NCBI RefSeq assembly: GCF_017255015.1 | Contig: NZ_JAFKCS010000008.1 | Location: 1 to 64,000, forward strand | Origin: Bowmanella yangjiangensis | GTDB lineage: Bacteria; Pseudomonadota; Gammaproteobacteria; Enterobacterales; Alteromonadaceae | Length of the DNA stretch: 64,000 nt | Reading direction: 5' to 3' | Part shown: piece by piece, positions 51,857-61,186 of the stretch | How positions within the stretch are numbered: position 1 is the first letter of the stretch | How the letters are laid out: each line of letters begins with the position of its first letter | The notes under the pieces: model-generated | What the model saw: the letters and a program-made list of their open reading frames with translations, nothing else | The model's database searches: none | Told to the model about the DNA's origin: nothing | Position numbers and translations under genes: made by a program

Positions 51857-53087
51857 CCTGAAGTTCCTTCTTCAAATTCAATGCAATCAGAGTTAGCGCA
51901 ATAAGATCTCCCACAAGCACACCAAAAAGCGAAGGTGCAACGCCTAAATTTACGAGTAGTATATAAACCAGTGGAATCGTCACCGCGCACGCAAACAACG
52001 TAATATTTGCCAGCGTTTTGAATCTGTCCTGAGCCTGGAGAAAAACGCTAACTGGGTTTCTGAGAGCCCTAACAAGCACAATTAGTGACATCAGTCCGGC
52101 AGCAACAAAAAGTACACTCAACGAACTGCTATCAGACCAATACAGCGCTGGGTAAAGAGATAACAGCAGTGCCGCAGCCACACTATTAGCAAGCCAGAAT
52201 GAAATACTGATTGTGTAAAAACGCTTCAGAGACTTCCTAGCTTCTACCGTTTGGTGGCCGGCAATTAGCTTTCTCAACCTTGGTCGTTCAATTTGCATCA
52301 AACTGCTAAAAACCACATTAGCCGGACGGAAAAGTAACGTAGCCGCCGCTAAAGGAGCAAAAGCCTTCGGGCCGAGTAGAAAGGTCACCAAATAAGAATG
52401 CGCATTTACCGTTGCTTCTGTTGAAACCACTCCGATCAATGCATGTTTTCCCTGCGCTCGGTAACCTTTTAAAAAACCATCCAAACTAGCACTAAAAAGC
52501 GCTGTAAATTGTTTTTGGAAGTACTCAGCTCCCAGCATAAATAGTGCAAAAATGGCAGATACAGCAGTAAGTAATCCAAAACTATACAGATCAACCCAAT
52601 CGGATAGATACAAAACTGCAGCTCCACTCAAGCATAAGACGCTATATATCGCATCAGAATACACAACACGTTGGTGCTGATGACAATTGTTGCAGTATGA
52701 ACGACCAAACCAACGTAACGTTGTCGCAAAGCCACTGAATGTATAGACAAGAGCAATAACGCCTGATTCAGAGTACAACCAAGCAAATGAAGCTTGAACA
52801 CATGCGAAAACCATACACAATGCAAGGTTTGCCAGCATAAAGCTTCGAACACGCTCGTTATTGACGCTTGTACTTTCATTTAATGCAATGAGTAAAGGCG
52901 CACCCAAAATCGCATTTGACACGCCATTGGCCAAAGCTTGGGTTATCAACAAAAATGCAAACAACCCGTATTCTTCGACGGCGCCTTTTTGCATCAAACA
53001 AAGCGCTAGCACCAAACTGGACAAGGCCATTCCGGCAGAACCACCTATGGCTGCAAGCGCTCGTTTAAAGGGTAACTTACTGGACAT
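51849..53087 (-). CDS. wzx: Wzx-type oligosaccharide flippase
   Basis: 412 residues with about 12 membrane helices in the MATE/MVF-like polysaccharide-exporter pattern. It starts LPFKRALAAIGGSAGMALSS, with the Gly-rich first helix of flippases, followed by GLFAFLLITQALANGVSNAI. No long soluble domain. It should move undecaprenyl-linked repeat units across the inner membrane. Neighbours are the GT26 gene (11-base overlap) and a GT2 gene (8-base overlap), consistent with one translated block. It is more divergent than the sugar-nucleotide enzymes, as usual for flippases. Confidence 0.88.
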   Translation of the reverse strand: MSSKLPFKRALAAIGGSAGMALSSLVLALCLMQKGAVEEYGLFAFLLITQALANGVSNAILGAPLLIALNESTSVNNERVRSFMLANLALCMVFACVQASFAWLYSESGVIALVYTFSGFATTLRWFGRSYCNNCHQHQRVVYSDAIYSVLCLSGAAVLYLSDWVDLYSFGLLTAVSAIFALFMLGAEYFQKQFTALFSASLDGFLKGYRAQGKHALIGVVSTEATVNAHSYLVTFLLGPKAFAPLAAATLLFRPANVVFSSLMQIERPRLRKLIAGHQTVEARKSLKRFYTISISFWLANSVAAALLLSLYPALYWSDSSSLSVLFVAAGLMSLIVLVRALRNPVSVFLQAQDRFKTLANITLFACAVTIPLVYILLVNLGVAPSLFGVLVGDLIALTLIALNLKKELQGA

Positions 53088-53874
53088 CGGCGGTAACTTG
53101 TCGCTTACCTATTCCGTGCTTAATCACGCAATAAATGGCATGGGGATTAGTCAACAAGTAGCGGACGAATAATTTGCGCGGATCGTTGGCCATTCTAAAA
53201 AACCACTCTAATCCGACATTTTGCATCCACATGGGCGCACGCGGATATTCTCCGGTGATGTAGTTGTAGCAACCACCGCAGGAAATAATCACCGGCACAT
53301 TTAATCTGTGCTTGTTGCGGATGCAAAAAATCTGTTCCTTAGGCTTTCCTAATCCCACCCAAAGCACATCAGGACTGGCAGCATTTATTGCAGCACAAAT
53401 CGCCTCTTCTTCTGCATCAGTAAAATAACCATGCTGATGCCCAACCACGTCGAAATTACTGTAAGTTTTTGCCAGAATCTCTGCCGCTTTGCTCACTGAG
53501 GTCTCTTTTCCACCCAATAGAAAGTGCTTTAACTTAGGGCTATAAAAGTTTGGAACATCGTGAATCATGTCAGTGGTAGCAGTCCGTTCCGGTACTGGAT
53601 TTCTATTAAACCAACGGGAAAAACTCACCACACTTTGACCGTCAGCATGCACAAGATCAGCTTTGTCCATTTGCTCACGAGCTTCTTTGTCTGAGTTATA
53701 AATGGATATGGCATGGCCATTATTACTGAAAATAACAAAAGGCTCTCTATGCTCAGGTTCAGCTAACGCGTACTTTTCACAAACATCGCCAATTAACCTG
53801 GCCAACGCTTCCCTTCCCAAACAGGCGGTTTGAATGCCACCCACATTAACTTTTTCAAACGCTGGCTTGTACAT
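53077..53874 (-). CDS. WecG/TagA/CpsF-family glycosyltransferase (GT26)
   Basis: 265 residues. Full GT26 domain: FVIFSNNGHAISIYN, DKADLVHADGQSVVSFSRW, ERTATTDMIHDVP, FLLGGKETSVSKAAEIL, VVGHQHGYF, PDVLWVGLGKPKEQIF and the acidic-aromatic LEWFFRMANDPRKLFVRY tail. The TATDMI and GLGKPKQE motifs hold the active-site Thr/Asp and Gln. Enzymes of this family add N-acetylmannosaminuronic acid, ManNAc or similar to lipid-linked GlcNAc. With uronic-acid dehydrogenases in the locus, an acidic sugar is plausible. It overlaps wzx by 11 bases. Confidence 0.93.
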   Translation of the reverse strand: MYKPAFEKVNVGGIQTACLGREALARLIGDVCEKYALAEPEHREPFVIFSNNGHAISIYNSDKEAREQMDKADLVHADGQSVVSFSRWFNRNPVPERTATTDMIHDVPNFYSPKLKHFLLGGKETSVSKAAEILAKTYSNFDVVGHQHGYFTDAEEEAICAAINAASPDVLWVGLGKPKEQIFCIRNKHRLNVPVIISCGGCYNYITGEYPRAPMWMQNVGLEWFFRMANDPRKLFVRYLLTNPHAIYCVIKHGIGKRQVTADVQ

Positions 53875-53889
53875 TCGCCAAACACTCCA

Positions 53890-54879
53890 TTACTTATAAA
53901 AGGCTCTATACCAGTCAACGAAACGTTGCATCCCATCCACTAAATCTGTTTTCGGCGCAAACCCGGTGCATTGATTCAAGGCAGTCACATCGGCATAGGT
54001 TTGATAAACATCACCGGGCTGCATGGGCAGATAGTTTTTATTGGCTGACTTGCCACAGGCTTTTTCAATAGCGCTGATAAAGGTTTCAAGTTCAACCGGC
54101 TGATTGTTACCTATGTTGTAAAGCGCATAATAAGGATTTTCAGCCAACTGTACCGGATAACCTGCGCTGCCCGGAATCTGTGCCTGAACCCGCACTATGC
54201 CTTCGACAATGTCATCCACATAAGTGAAATCACGCTGCAGCTTACCGTGGTTATACACATCAATGGTTTTGCCTTCGAGGATCGCTTTGGTAAATTTAAA
54301 GGGTGCCATATCCGGTCTGCCCCAGGGGCCATATACGGTAAAGAAGCGCAACCCTGTGGTGGGAAGTTGATACAAGTGGCTGTAGGTATGCGCCATCAGC
54401 TCATTGGCTTTTTTGGTCGCCGCATACAAAGAGATAGGCGTATCTACCCTGTCATTTTCACTAAAGGGTACTTTCTGTTGGTTGCCATATACTGAACTGC
54501 TTGAGGCATAAACCAGATGCTCAACCTGATGATGGCGGCAGCCTTCCAGTATGTTCAGTGTGCCAGTTAAATTACTGTCGGCATAAGCCATGGGATTCTC
54601 AAGTGAGTACCGCACCCCAGCCTGTGCCGCCAGGTGTATAACCCGCTGAAATTGCTCTTTAGCAAACAACTCGGCGATACCTGCACGGTCAGCCAAATCC
54701 AGTTTAATAAAACGAAATGTCGGGTAGTTTGCCAGTTGCTTGAGCCGCGCATCTTTTAATGCCGGATCGTAGTAATCATTGAGGTTGTCTATTCCTACGA
54801 CCTCATGGCCTTGTTCCAGTAAGGCTTTAGCAGTGAACATGCCAATAAAGCCGGCCGCTCCTGTCACCAGAAATTTCAT
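53890..54879 (-). CDS. UDP-glucuronate 4-epimerase-type NAD-dependent epimerase
   Basis: 329 residues from the ATG at 54879 (AAGGCAG upstream; Rossmann motif follows at once), preferred to an upstream ATG at 54915. Extended SDR: MKFLVTGAAGFIGMFTAKAL, LAAQAGVRYSLENP, SSSSVYG, catalytic YAATKKAN (Tyr/Lys) and FFTVYGPWGRPDMAPFKFTK. The last segment, with Arg and the Met-Ala-Pro-Phe context, matches UDP-glucuronate/galacturonate 4-epimerases. It would make UDP-galacturonate from the product of Ugd encoded just upstream. Fifteen bases separate it from the GT26 gene. Confidence 0.92.
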   Translation of the reverse strand: MKFLVTGAAGFIGMFTAKALLEQGHEVVGIDNLNDYYDPALKDARLKQLANYPTFRFIKLDLADRAGIAELFAKEQFQRVIHLAAQAGVRYSLENPMAYADSNLTGTLNILEGCRHHQVEHLVYASSSSVYGNQQKVPFSENDRVDTPISLYAATKKANELMAHTYSHLYQLPTTGLRFFTVYGPWGRPDMAPFKFTKAILEGKTIDVYNHGKLQRDFTYVDDIVEGIVRVQAQIPGSAGYPVQLAENPYYALYNIGNNQPVELETFISAIEKACGKSANKNYLPMQPGDVYQTYADVTALNQCTGFAPKTDLVDGMQRFVDWYRAFYK

Positions 54880-54951
54880 TTTATCTGCCTTATTTCGTTG
54901 AAGTTCAAACAACAATCAGAAAGAAGGGCCGCTTATATGGCCCTTAAACAC

Positions 54952-56292
54952 TTAGTAGCTAGTTACACTAGCTCCGCGCCCTATGGCATAGTAGGTGAAG
55001 CCCTTACGCGTCATACGACTTGGCTCAAACAGGTTACGTCCATCAAAAATAACCGCTTCACCTAATTGTTGTTTTATAAGATCGAAATCGGGTGCCTTAA
55101 ACTGCTGCCACTCAGTACAGATAATCAGTGCATCGGCCCCTTTCAGTGCCGCTTCTTTAGTGCCAACCAGGCTAAGGTCATCACGTACACCATAAATACG
55201 CTGGGTTTCTTCCATGGCTTCTGGGTCAAAAGCCTGAACCTTAGCCCCTTTTTCCCATAAGGCTTCAAGCAAAACACGGCTCGGTGCCTCACGCATATCG
55301 TCAGTGTTTGGCTTAAAGCTCAGGCCCCACAAGGCAAAGGTTTTGCCTGCCAACTGGCCGTTAAAATGCCTATCAACCAGGGTCGGCAGTTTCGTCTTCT
55401 GGCGATCATTCACCGCTTCAACGGCTTGTAAAATGGCAGGTTGATAATCATGCTGCTCGGAGGTACGAATCAATGCCTGCACGTCTTTGGGAAAACAGGA
55501 ACCGCCGTAACCACAGCCAGGATAAATAAAGTGATAACCAATGCGCGGGTCAGAACCGATACCGCGACGCACAGCTTCGATATCTGCGCCGAGGATCTCT
55601 GCCAGATTGGCCATTTCATTCATAAAGCTGATTTTGGTGGCCAGCATACAGTTAGCTGCGTACTTGGTCAGTTCTGCCGAACGAACATCCATAAAGATGA
55701 CTTTGTCGTGATTGCGGTTGAACGGCGCATACAATTCACGCATCAGATCTTGGGGACGCTCATCGTAGGTACCGATAATGATGCGATCAGGGCGCATGCA
55801 ATCGTTAACCGCCGCACCTTCTTTCAAAAACTCCGGGTTGGACACCACGTCAAACTCAATAGCGGCGCCACGCTCGGCCAGAATATCTGCAATTTTTTGC
55901 TTTACTTTGTCCGCCGTACCTACTGGTACCGTGGACTTATCTATAATGACCTTGGGGCTTTCCATATGCTTGGCGATTGTCGATGCCACAGCCAGCACAT
56001 ATTTTAGATCTGCAGAGCCATCTTCATCAGGCGGCGTACCTACAGCAATAAATTGTACCTCACCATGCTCCACGCCCAGCGCCGCATCGGTGGTGAAATT
56101 CAATCGCCCAGCTTTAAAATGAGCTTCAACCAAAGGCGTAAGGCCCGGTTCGTAGATTGGTATGATCCCCTTTTTCAGGTTCTCAACTTTCTTCTCATCA
56201 ACGTCGACACACACCACATCGTGACCAACTTCAGCCAATACTGCTGCTTGCACCAAACCAACATAGCCGATGCCAAATACTGTTACGCGCAT
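54952..56292 (-). CDS. ugd: UDP-glucose 6-dehydrogenase
   Basis: 446 residues. It oxidises UDP-glucose to UDP-glucuronate using two NAD+. [20 protein letters not shown] is the N-terminal NAD motif; [35 protein letters not shown], and [17 protein letters not shown] with the catalytic cysteine are family hallmarks, then [20 protein letters not shown] in the C-terminal domain. Length is typical. It stands between galU and the epimerase on the same strand, so substrate (UDP-glucose) and product pathway are encoded next to it. Confidence 0.96.
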   Translation of the reverse strand: MRVTVFGIGYVGLVQAAVLAEVGHDVVCVDVDEKKVENLKKGIIPIYEPGLTPLVEAHFKAGRLNFTTDAALGVEHGEVQFIAVGTPPDEDGSADLKYVLAVASTIAKHMESPKVIIDKSTVPVGTADKVKQKIADILAERGAAIEFDVVSNPEFLKEGAAVNDCMRPDRIIIGTYDERPQDLMRELYAPFNRNHDKVIFMDVRSAELTKYAANCMLATKISFMNEMANLAEILGADIEAVRRGIGSDPRIGYHFIYPGCGYGGSCFPKDVQALIRTSEQHDYQPAILQAVEAVNDRQKTKLPTLVDRHFNGQLAGKTFALWGLSFKPNTDDMREAPSRVLLEALWEKGAKVQAFDPEAMEETQRIYGVRDDLSLVGTKEAALKGADALIICTEWQQFKAPDFDLIKQQLGEAVIFDGRNLFEPSRMTRKGFTYYAIGRGASVTSY

Positions 56293-56331
56293 GATTTAAC
56301 CTTATTCTTTTTAAATCCTGAATTCAGATCA

Positions 56332-57297
56332 TTACTGCTTAGGTAATAGATGAGGAAAGGCGCCAGTTTCAAGCTCCTGAAGCAACCCTTCCATTACAGT
56401 GCGAATCTGCGGACCGAACCGTTCACTGTGCAGGGCATATTCCAGATTTGCCTGGAGAAGGCCCATTTTGTTACCGCAGTCGTGGCTCTTGCCCTTAATC
56501 TGATAAGCTTCGATTTTTTCCAGCAACAATAGTTGATGCAGCGCATCGGTTAACTGGATTTCATCGCCTGCGCCAGGGGGAGTAAATTCAAGTAAATCCC
56601 ACACAGCAGATGAAAGCACATAGCGCCCGGTAATCGCCAGATTGCTCGGGGCTTCATCTACATCAGGTTTTTCAACCATGTCTTTAATCAGAGCATTCTC
56701 ACCGGCTTGAATTTCTGCACCATTTATATCTACCACACCATATTGGTTAACCAGGTCCGGGGCTACAGGCTCCACCATAATCTGACTGTGGCCTGTCTCA
56801 CCAAAACGTTTAACCATAGCGGCAAGGTTATCTTTTTTCAGATTACTGCGGTGTTTATCTACCATTACGTCCGGCAGAATCACCGCAAAAGGTTGTTCAC
56901 CAATTACAGAGCGAGCACATAAAATGGCATGACCCAAACCCAAGGCCTGAGGCTGACGAACAGAGATAATGGTGACATTCTTAGGCACGATATTGCGCAC
57001 TTCATCCAACAACTGCCTTTTTACCCGCTTCTCTAAAGTCGCTTCTAATTCAAAGCTGGTATCAAAGTGGTTTTCAATACTGTTTTTAGATGAATGGGTG
57101 ACTAATACAATTTCGGTAATGCCGGCCGCTACCGCTTCCTGCACTACGTATTGGATCATGGGCTTATCAACGACGGTCAGCATTTCCTTGGGAATGGCTT
57201 TGGTAGCAGGCAGCATGCGCGTACCCAACCCAGCCACAGGAATTACCGCTTTGGTAACCAACGACGGGGAAGTTTCCGTGATAGAAGTTTTCAACAT
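56332..57297 (-). CDS. galU: UTP-glucose-1-phosphate uridylyltransferase
   Basis: 321 residues. It makes UDP-glucose from UTP and glucose-1-phosphate. An N-terminal extension ([14 protein letters not shown]) precedes the nucleotidyltransferase motif [25 protein letters not shown]. Other signatures: [64 protein letters not shown]-type region, and [20 protein letters not shown]. It is the first gene of the minus-strand exopolysaccharide operon and feeds Ugd directly downstream. Confidence 0.96.
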   Translation of the reverse strand: MLKTSITETSPSLVTKAVIPVAGLGTRMLPATKAIPKEMLTVVDKPMIQYVVQEAVAAGITEIVLVTHSSKNSIENHFDTSFELEATLEKRVKRQLLDEVRNIVPKNVTIISVRQPQALGLGHAILCARSVIGEQPFAVILPDVMVDKHRSNLKKDNLAAMVKRFGETGHSQIMVEPVAPDLVNQYGVVDINGAEIQAGENALIKDMVEKPDVDEAPSNLAITGRYVLSSAVWDLLEFTPPGAGDEIQLTDALHQLLLLEKIEAYQIKGKSHDCGNKMGLLQANLEYALHSERFGPQIRTVMEGLLQELETGAFPHLLPKQ

Positions 57298-57818
57298 TTA
57301 AGCCATCCTCATCAATTAAACGCGGACAGCCTGAAAAAGGTAGGAAATACCAGGATCAAGTTAAGTCCGTTTTAACTTTTTTATAACAACCACAAGGGTT
57401 ACATCCAAATTTTAGCGCGGCGGATAATAACACTTTTCGTAGGATATCTGCCACAGATGACGGCATTATGACGCCAATTTTTTGAATGAAAATTACAGAA
57501 TTTCAGATCAAATCCGGTAAACCTACTATTTTTCAAAGCTTTCCAAATAATTCTCCCGGTACCCAAAGCGAAAACCATTCGAAAACTATATTTTGGCAGA
57601 AAATATAATCACAGCCTCGAAAGGGCATTGCTAAGCGAACACCGACTTGTGAATAACCAGAATATCACTCTCAAAGCCCATTGGTTAGGCTTTATTCGCA
57701 TTCCTTTATTGGCGGACATTTCACTTGTTATCAACCAAGTAGGCTAGTAACTGTTAACCCTTCATGGAGATTAGGTTATGCTTGCCGCCACATTAGCCTG
57801 GACGGCTTACGGGAATAG
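57298..57818. other. Gene-poor divergent region between galU and lapG
   Basis: About 520 bases, AT-rich in parts, that must hold the promoters of both the exopolysaccharide operon and lapGD. I found no JUMPstart/ops (GGCGGTAG) element. A 34-codon ORF with GGAG upstream begins at 57778 and runs into lapG in another frame; its status is unclear. Confidence 0.5.
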
Positions 57819-58505
57819 ATGTACGGGTTTCAAACGTTGCAGCACAATCAAAATAAACGCCTTTTGCTTGGTGGCCTTTTGATCTGTCTTTTACTCAGCG
57901 GCCTGGCAACAGCAGTACAGGAACATTTCCCGTTCGATGATGAATTCTACCTTAAACTCCGCCAACGCTATGGCGAGCGGTCAGAACGCCCTGTAAAAGC
58001 CTGGCAAAATTTGATCGAAGAGCAACAACAAAATGGCGTCATCGCTCAGCTAAATGCCACCAATTATTTTGCCAATCGTCGCATCCGCTATGCCACCGAC
58101 ATGGAACACTGGCAACAAAATGACTATTGGGCCACGCCGATAGAGAGCTTGGTATCTCAGCGCGGTGATTGCGAAGACTACGCCATTTTAAAATATGCCA
58201 CCTTACGTGCTTTAGGTGTTCCGGAAGATAAATTGCGCCTGATGTATGTGCGTGCATCTAGCGTAAATGAGCCGCATATGGTGTTGATCTATTTTGAGAC
58301 ACCACAGTCATTACCTTTGGTGCTGGATAATTTAACCGATAAGATTTTACCCGCAGACCAACGCAAGGATCTGCGCCCGGTTTACTCCTTTAATGGTCAA
58401 GGCCTTTGGTTGGCCAGAGCACAAGGATTGGGTAAACCGGTAAAAAACAGCAGCGGTGTGTCCAGCTGGACCAAGCTGTTAGAGCGTATCGAGAGAGGGG
58501 AATGA
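57819..58505 (+). CDS. lapG: LapG-type periplasmic cysteine protease
   Basis: 228 residues. An N-terminal hydrophobic segment (residues 14-32) exports it. The transglutaminase-like domain carries Cys118 in RGDCEDYA, His153 in EPHMVL and Asp170 in VLDN; the His-Asp spacing of 17 equals that of Pseudomonas fluorescens LapG (Cys135, His172, Asp189). Asp117 and Glu119 beside the Cys are the calcium-binding positions. LapG cuts the retention module of giant adhesins (LapA) and releases biofilm cells. lapD follows in the same operon, as in Pseudomonas. No LapA-type adhesin is in this window. Confidence 0.95.
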   Translation: MYGFQTLQHNQNKRLLLGGLLICLLLSGLATAVQEHFPFDDEFYLKLRQRYGERSERPVKAWQNLIEEQQQNGVIAQLNATNYFANRRIRYATDMEHWQQNDYWATPIESLVSQRGDCEDYAILKYATLRALGVPEDKLRLMYVRASSVNEPHMVLIYFETPQSLPLVLDNLTDKILPADQRKDLRPVYSFNGQGLWLARAQGLGKPVKNSSGVSSWTKLLERIERGE

Positions 58506-58524
58506 GCGATTGATGTTAATCGCT
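58505..58524 (+). repeat. Small hairpin overlapping the lapG stop
   Basis: AGCGATT (58505-58511) and AATCGCT (58518-58524) are perfect complements with a 6-base loop in the 45-base lapG-lapD gap. No T run follows, so it is more likely to tune expression or stability than to terminate. Confidence 0.4.
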
Positions 58525-58550
58525 GGGGCGGTATGTTTGGAGAATAAAAA

Positions 58551-60635
58551 GTGACAGAACAACATGGAGTCAATGTCAGCGGCGGCCTGTCGTTAAAGGC
58601 TCAGCTGTATGGTTTGCTGGTTACCCTGTTAGCCTTGGCCTTTGCCAGTGCTTTGTATACCAGCATTGAAGGGGTAAGAGCCTATCAAGCTAAGCAACTT
58701 GCTTCGCATGCTCAGGACGCGGCGCATAACCTGGGTTTGGCTATCTCACCGCATTTGGACGAGCCCGGCTTAATTCTCGCGGAAACCATGGCGAGTGCCA
58801 TATTTGATTCCGGTTACTATGAGCAAATTCAGTTTATCGACACACAAGGCGAAACGCGTTTCTCCCGAGTGCATGAAAACAGTGAGCTAGACGTCCCCCA
58901 ATGGTTTCAAGATTGGTTTCCGCTGCACGCCCCAAAGATGCAAAGTGAAGTCGCCAACGGCTGGGTACCGGGAGGTACGCTTACCGTGCAATCTCACGTT
59001 GGCCAAGCTTATGAAGCGCTATGGCAAAGTGCCGTAGGACTTTCGCTCAATACGCTGTGGCTGCTGGTTGCTGCCATGCTGATTGGTTATTTAATTTTAA
59101 AAGCAGTGCTAAGTCCCCTGTCAGCCTTAAAAGGCCAGGCTCTGGCTGTGATGAGGAAAGAATTCCATCAGGTAAAGCGGCGCCCCTTCACCCTGGAACT
59201 ACGTGCTCTGGTCAGCGCTTTTAACCAAATGGTCAGCAATACAGAACGCAGTTTTTCCGAGCAAGCCACCTATGCCAAACAGCTATCCGAGCAACTTTAT
59301 GTGGATGGCTTGACCGGCTTACCCAATCGCCAGGCACTGATAATGCAATTCGAACCACAACGGGAAGATGCCCAATTGCACAACGATAGCTTACAACTTG
59401 GCCTTATCCGTTTGCCATCTCTAGCCGACATTAACCAAAATGAGGGTTATACGGGTGGCGATCAGTACCTAATGAAGTGCATCACTATTGTCCAGAAACA
59501 TCTGACCAAAAGAGCAGATACCCGTCTTTATCGCCTATCTGGTTCTGAGCTGGCAATACTGTGCAGACTGGATACCGGTGACCTGATTCAACTACAGCAA
59601 CACCTGAGTAATGAGTTCGTTACACAATCTGCAGAGTTGTATCCTCTGGGCTTTGCTCAGCTTTACTTCACGAAAGTAGAAGAGCAAGAATCCTTTTCAG
59701 AAGCCATCAGCCGTCTGGATACATTGCACCTCACTGATAATGAAGCGAAACCCACAGCCGTCCTGGAGGACGCAACAGAAGGGCATAGCCGTCAATATTG
59801 GCGCGGTGTAATAAAGCAATATACGGCCATTACCCAAACCGGCTTACCTATTGAAACCGAAAGCCAATTTGAGCATTTAAGCACCAGTCTGGCGAAACAT
59901 TTTGAACTTATGCTGCAACCCATACTGGGTAAAGATGGCAATATCATCTACTCAGAATCCTTGGTCAGATTCAATTGGCAACAAGCCAGTTTATCCACGG
60001 CAGCAACTTTCGCCATGGCGGAAAGGTTAAACCTTGGACCAGCATTAGAAAGAGCCGTTTTGTGTTATGTGTTATCGCAGTTACGCCATCACCCGGAACA
60101 TCGTGTCGGTATCAATCTGAGCAATGTATTTGTGCATGACCGCATGCATCAGCAGTGGCTCCTTACGCTGTTGAAAACACTGAAAGGTCAGTTACCACCA
60201 TTAGTATTTGAAATTAAGGAAAGCGCCTTAATTAGCCAGGGGCATCGTTTGAAGGACCTGATACAAAGTCTGCATGAACTGGGGGCTCAGGTCACCATTG
60301 AACATTTCGGTGCGCATCTGAGCAGCTTCCAGTCTATAGGTAATATGAATATCGATTTTGTGAAAATTGACGGCAGCTTTATTCGCAGCCTGAATCAGCA
60401 TAACAACGTGTTTTTCGTGCAGAGTCTCACCCAAGTTTGCCACGCCGTCGGTGTCAAGGTGCTGGCATGTCATGTGGAAAACGCTACGACAGCCAGGCAA
60501 TGTCTGCAGCTGCATATAGATGGCATACAAGGCAGAGGCTTTGCAGATACAGCCTCGATCAGCGACTGTTTTAAAAATTTCATATACAGTGACACCCCAG
60601 CTGGTTTAGAATTGCGCAACAGATTTTTGTCGTAA
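58551..60635 (+). CDS. lapD: LapD-type c-di-GMP receptor with degenerate GGDEF and EAL domains
   Basis: 694 residues from a GTG at 58551 with TTGGAG 8 bases upstream. A membrane helix (about 16-38), a periplasmic LapD_MoxY-type domain (about 40-165), a second helix, HAMP (about 180-235), a GGDEF-like domain (about 255-400) and an EAL-like domain (about 430-680). The GGDEF position reads SGSEL, and EAL reads ESL in SESLVRFNW, so it should bind rather than make or break c-di-GMP. In Pseudomonas, LapD with c-di-GMP sequesters LapG and protects the adhesin. Immediate linkage to lapG supports the assignment. Confidence 0.93.
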   Translation: MTEQHGVNVSGGLSLKAQLYGLLVTLLALAFASALYTSIEGVRAYQAKQLASHAQDAAHNLGLAISPHLDEPGLILAETMASAIFDSGYYEQIQFIDTQGETRFSRVHENSELDVPQWFQDWFPLHAPKMQSEVANGWVPGGTLTVQSHVGQAYEALWQSAVGLSLNTLWLLVAAMLIGYLILKAVLSPLSALKGQALAVMRKEFHQVKRRPFTLELRALVSAFNQMVSNTERSFSEQATYAKQLSEQLYVDGLTGLPNRQALIMQFEPQREDAQLHNDSLQLGLIRLPSLADINQNEGYTGGDQYLMKCITIVQKHLTKRADTRLYRLSGSELAILCRLDTGDLIQLQQHLSNEFVTQSAELYPLGFAQLYFTKVEEQESFSEAISRLDTLHLTDNEAKPTAVLEDATEGHSRQYWRGVIKQYTAITQTGLPIETESQFEHLSTSLAKHFELMLQPILGKDGNIIYSESLVRFNWQQASLSTAATFAMAERLNLGPALERAVLCYVLSQLRHHPEHRVGINLSNVFVHDRMHQQWLLTLLKTLKGQLPPLVFEIKESALISQGHRLKDLIQSLHELGAQVTIEHFGAHLSSFQSIGNMNIDFVKIDGSFIRSLNQHNNVFFVQSLTQVCHAVGVKVLACHVENATTARQCLQLHIDGIQGRGFADTASISDCFKNFIYSDTPAGLELRNRFLS

Positions 60636-60651
60636 TCAATGAGGGACCATT

Positions 60652-61119
60652 ATGAAAATCAAGCATTTGTCAGTTTTCTTGGCCGCTGCACTGTCTGTTT
60701 CTGCCGTTCAGGCTCAGCAAACGCTGAATCTGGCTGAGCTACAGCAGGGCTATGCTCAGGCTGCTAATCAAGGTATCAGCTTCGTACAGTATCTGCGCCA
60801 GCAAGTACTGACCGACGAGATGATTGCTGCTAACTCCATCAACGCAGAACAAACCTTAACATCGCTGTTAGCCTTGCTGCGTGACAACCAAGAGCAAGTG
60901 GCTGAACTGCTGGACTCTGTTTCTGCCAGTGGTTTTTCCTCAGACCAGCTTCTGACTAGCGCAGTGGGTGCCGGTATTGACCCTACTCTGGTTAGCACCC
61001 TGATTGCCGACACAGCAACAGCCGCACCAGGTGCTGCTACGGGTCCAGCGCCAACGCCTGGCGTACTGGGTCTTGGTGCTGGCACTGGTGGTGGTGGCGC
61101 TACCGCATCCAACAACTAA
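60652..61119 (+). CDS. Small secreted Ala/Gly-rich protein
   Basis: 155 residues, not recognised. A clear signal peptide (MKIKHLSVFLAAALSVSAVQA) is followed by a helical Gln/Leu/Ala-rich part (residues 22-115) and a flexible Ala-Pro-Thr-Gly tail (PGAATGPAPTPGVLGLGAG, GGGG). No cysteine. AGGGACC precedes the ATG, 16 bases after lapD, and a good terminator follows. It probably ends the lapGD operon; the gene is expected to be well translated. A matrix or periplasmic role linked to biofilm is plausible but only from context. Confidence 0.7.
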   Translation: MKIKHLSVFLAAALSVSAVQAQQTLNLAELQQGYAQAANQGISFVQYLRQQVLTDEMIAANSINAEQTLTSLLALLRDNQEQVAELLDSVSASGFSSDQLLTSAVGAGIDPTLVSTLIADTATAAPGAATGPAPTPGVLGLGAGTGGGGATASNN

Positions 61120-61139
61120 GTTGGTGAGATTCAGTAAAG

Positions 61140-61160
61140 AGGGCCGACAGGCCCTTTTTT
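61140..61160 (+). terminator. Rho-independent terminator after the small secreted protein
   Basis: AGGGCC (61140-61145) pairs with GGCCCT (61150-61155) around a 4-base loop, followed by six T bases. Confidence 0.88.
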
Positions 61161-61186
61161 GTTAGTCTGTAATTCGGCTTCAATCT

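Noticed and set aside
57298-57818. JUMPstart/ops element upstream of the exopolysaccharide operon
   Set aside because: No GGCGGTAG core was found on the galU strand.
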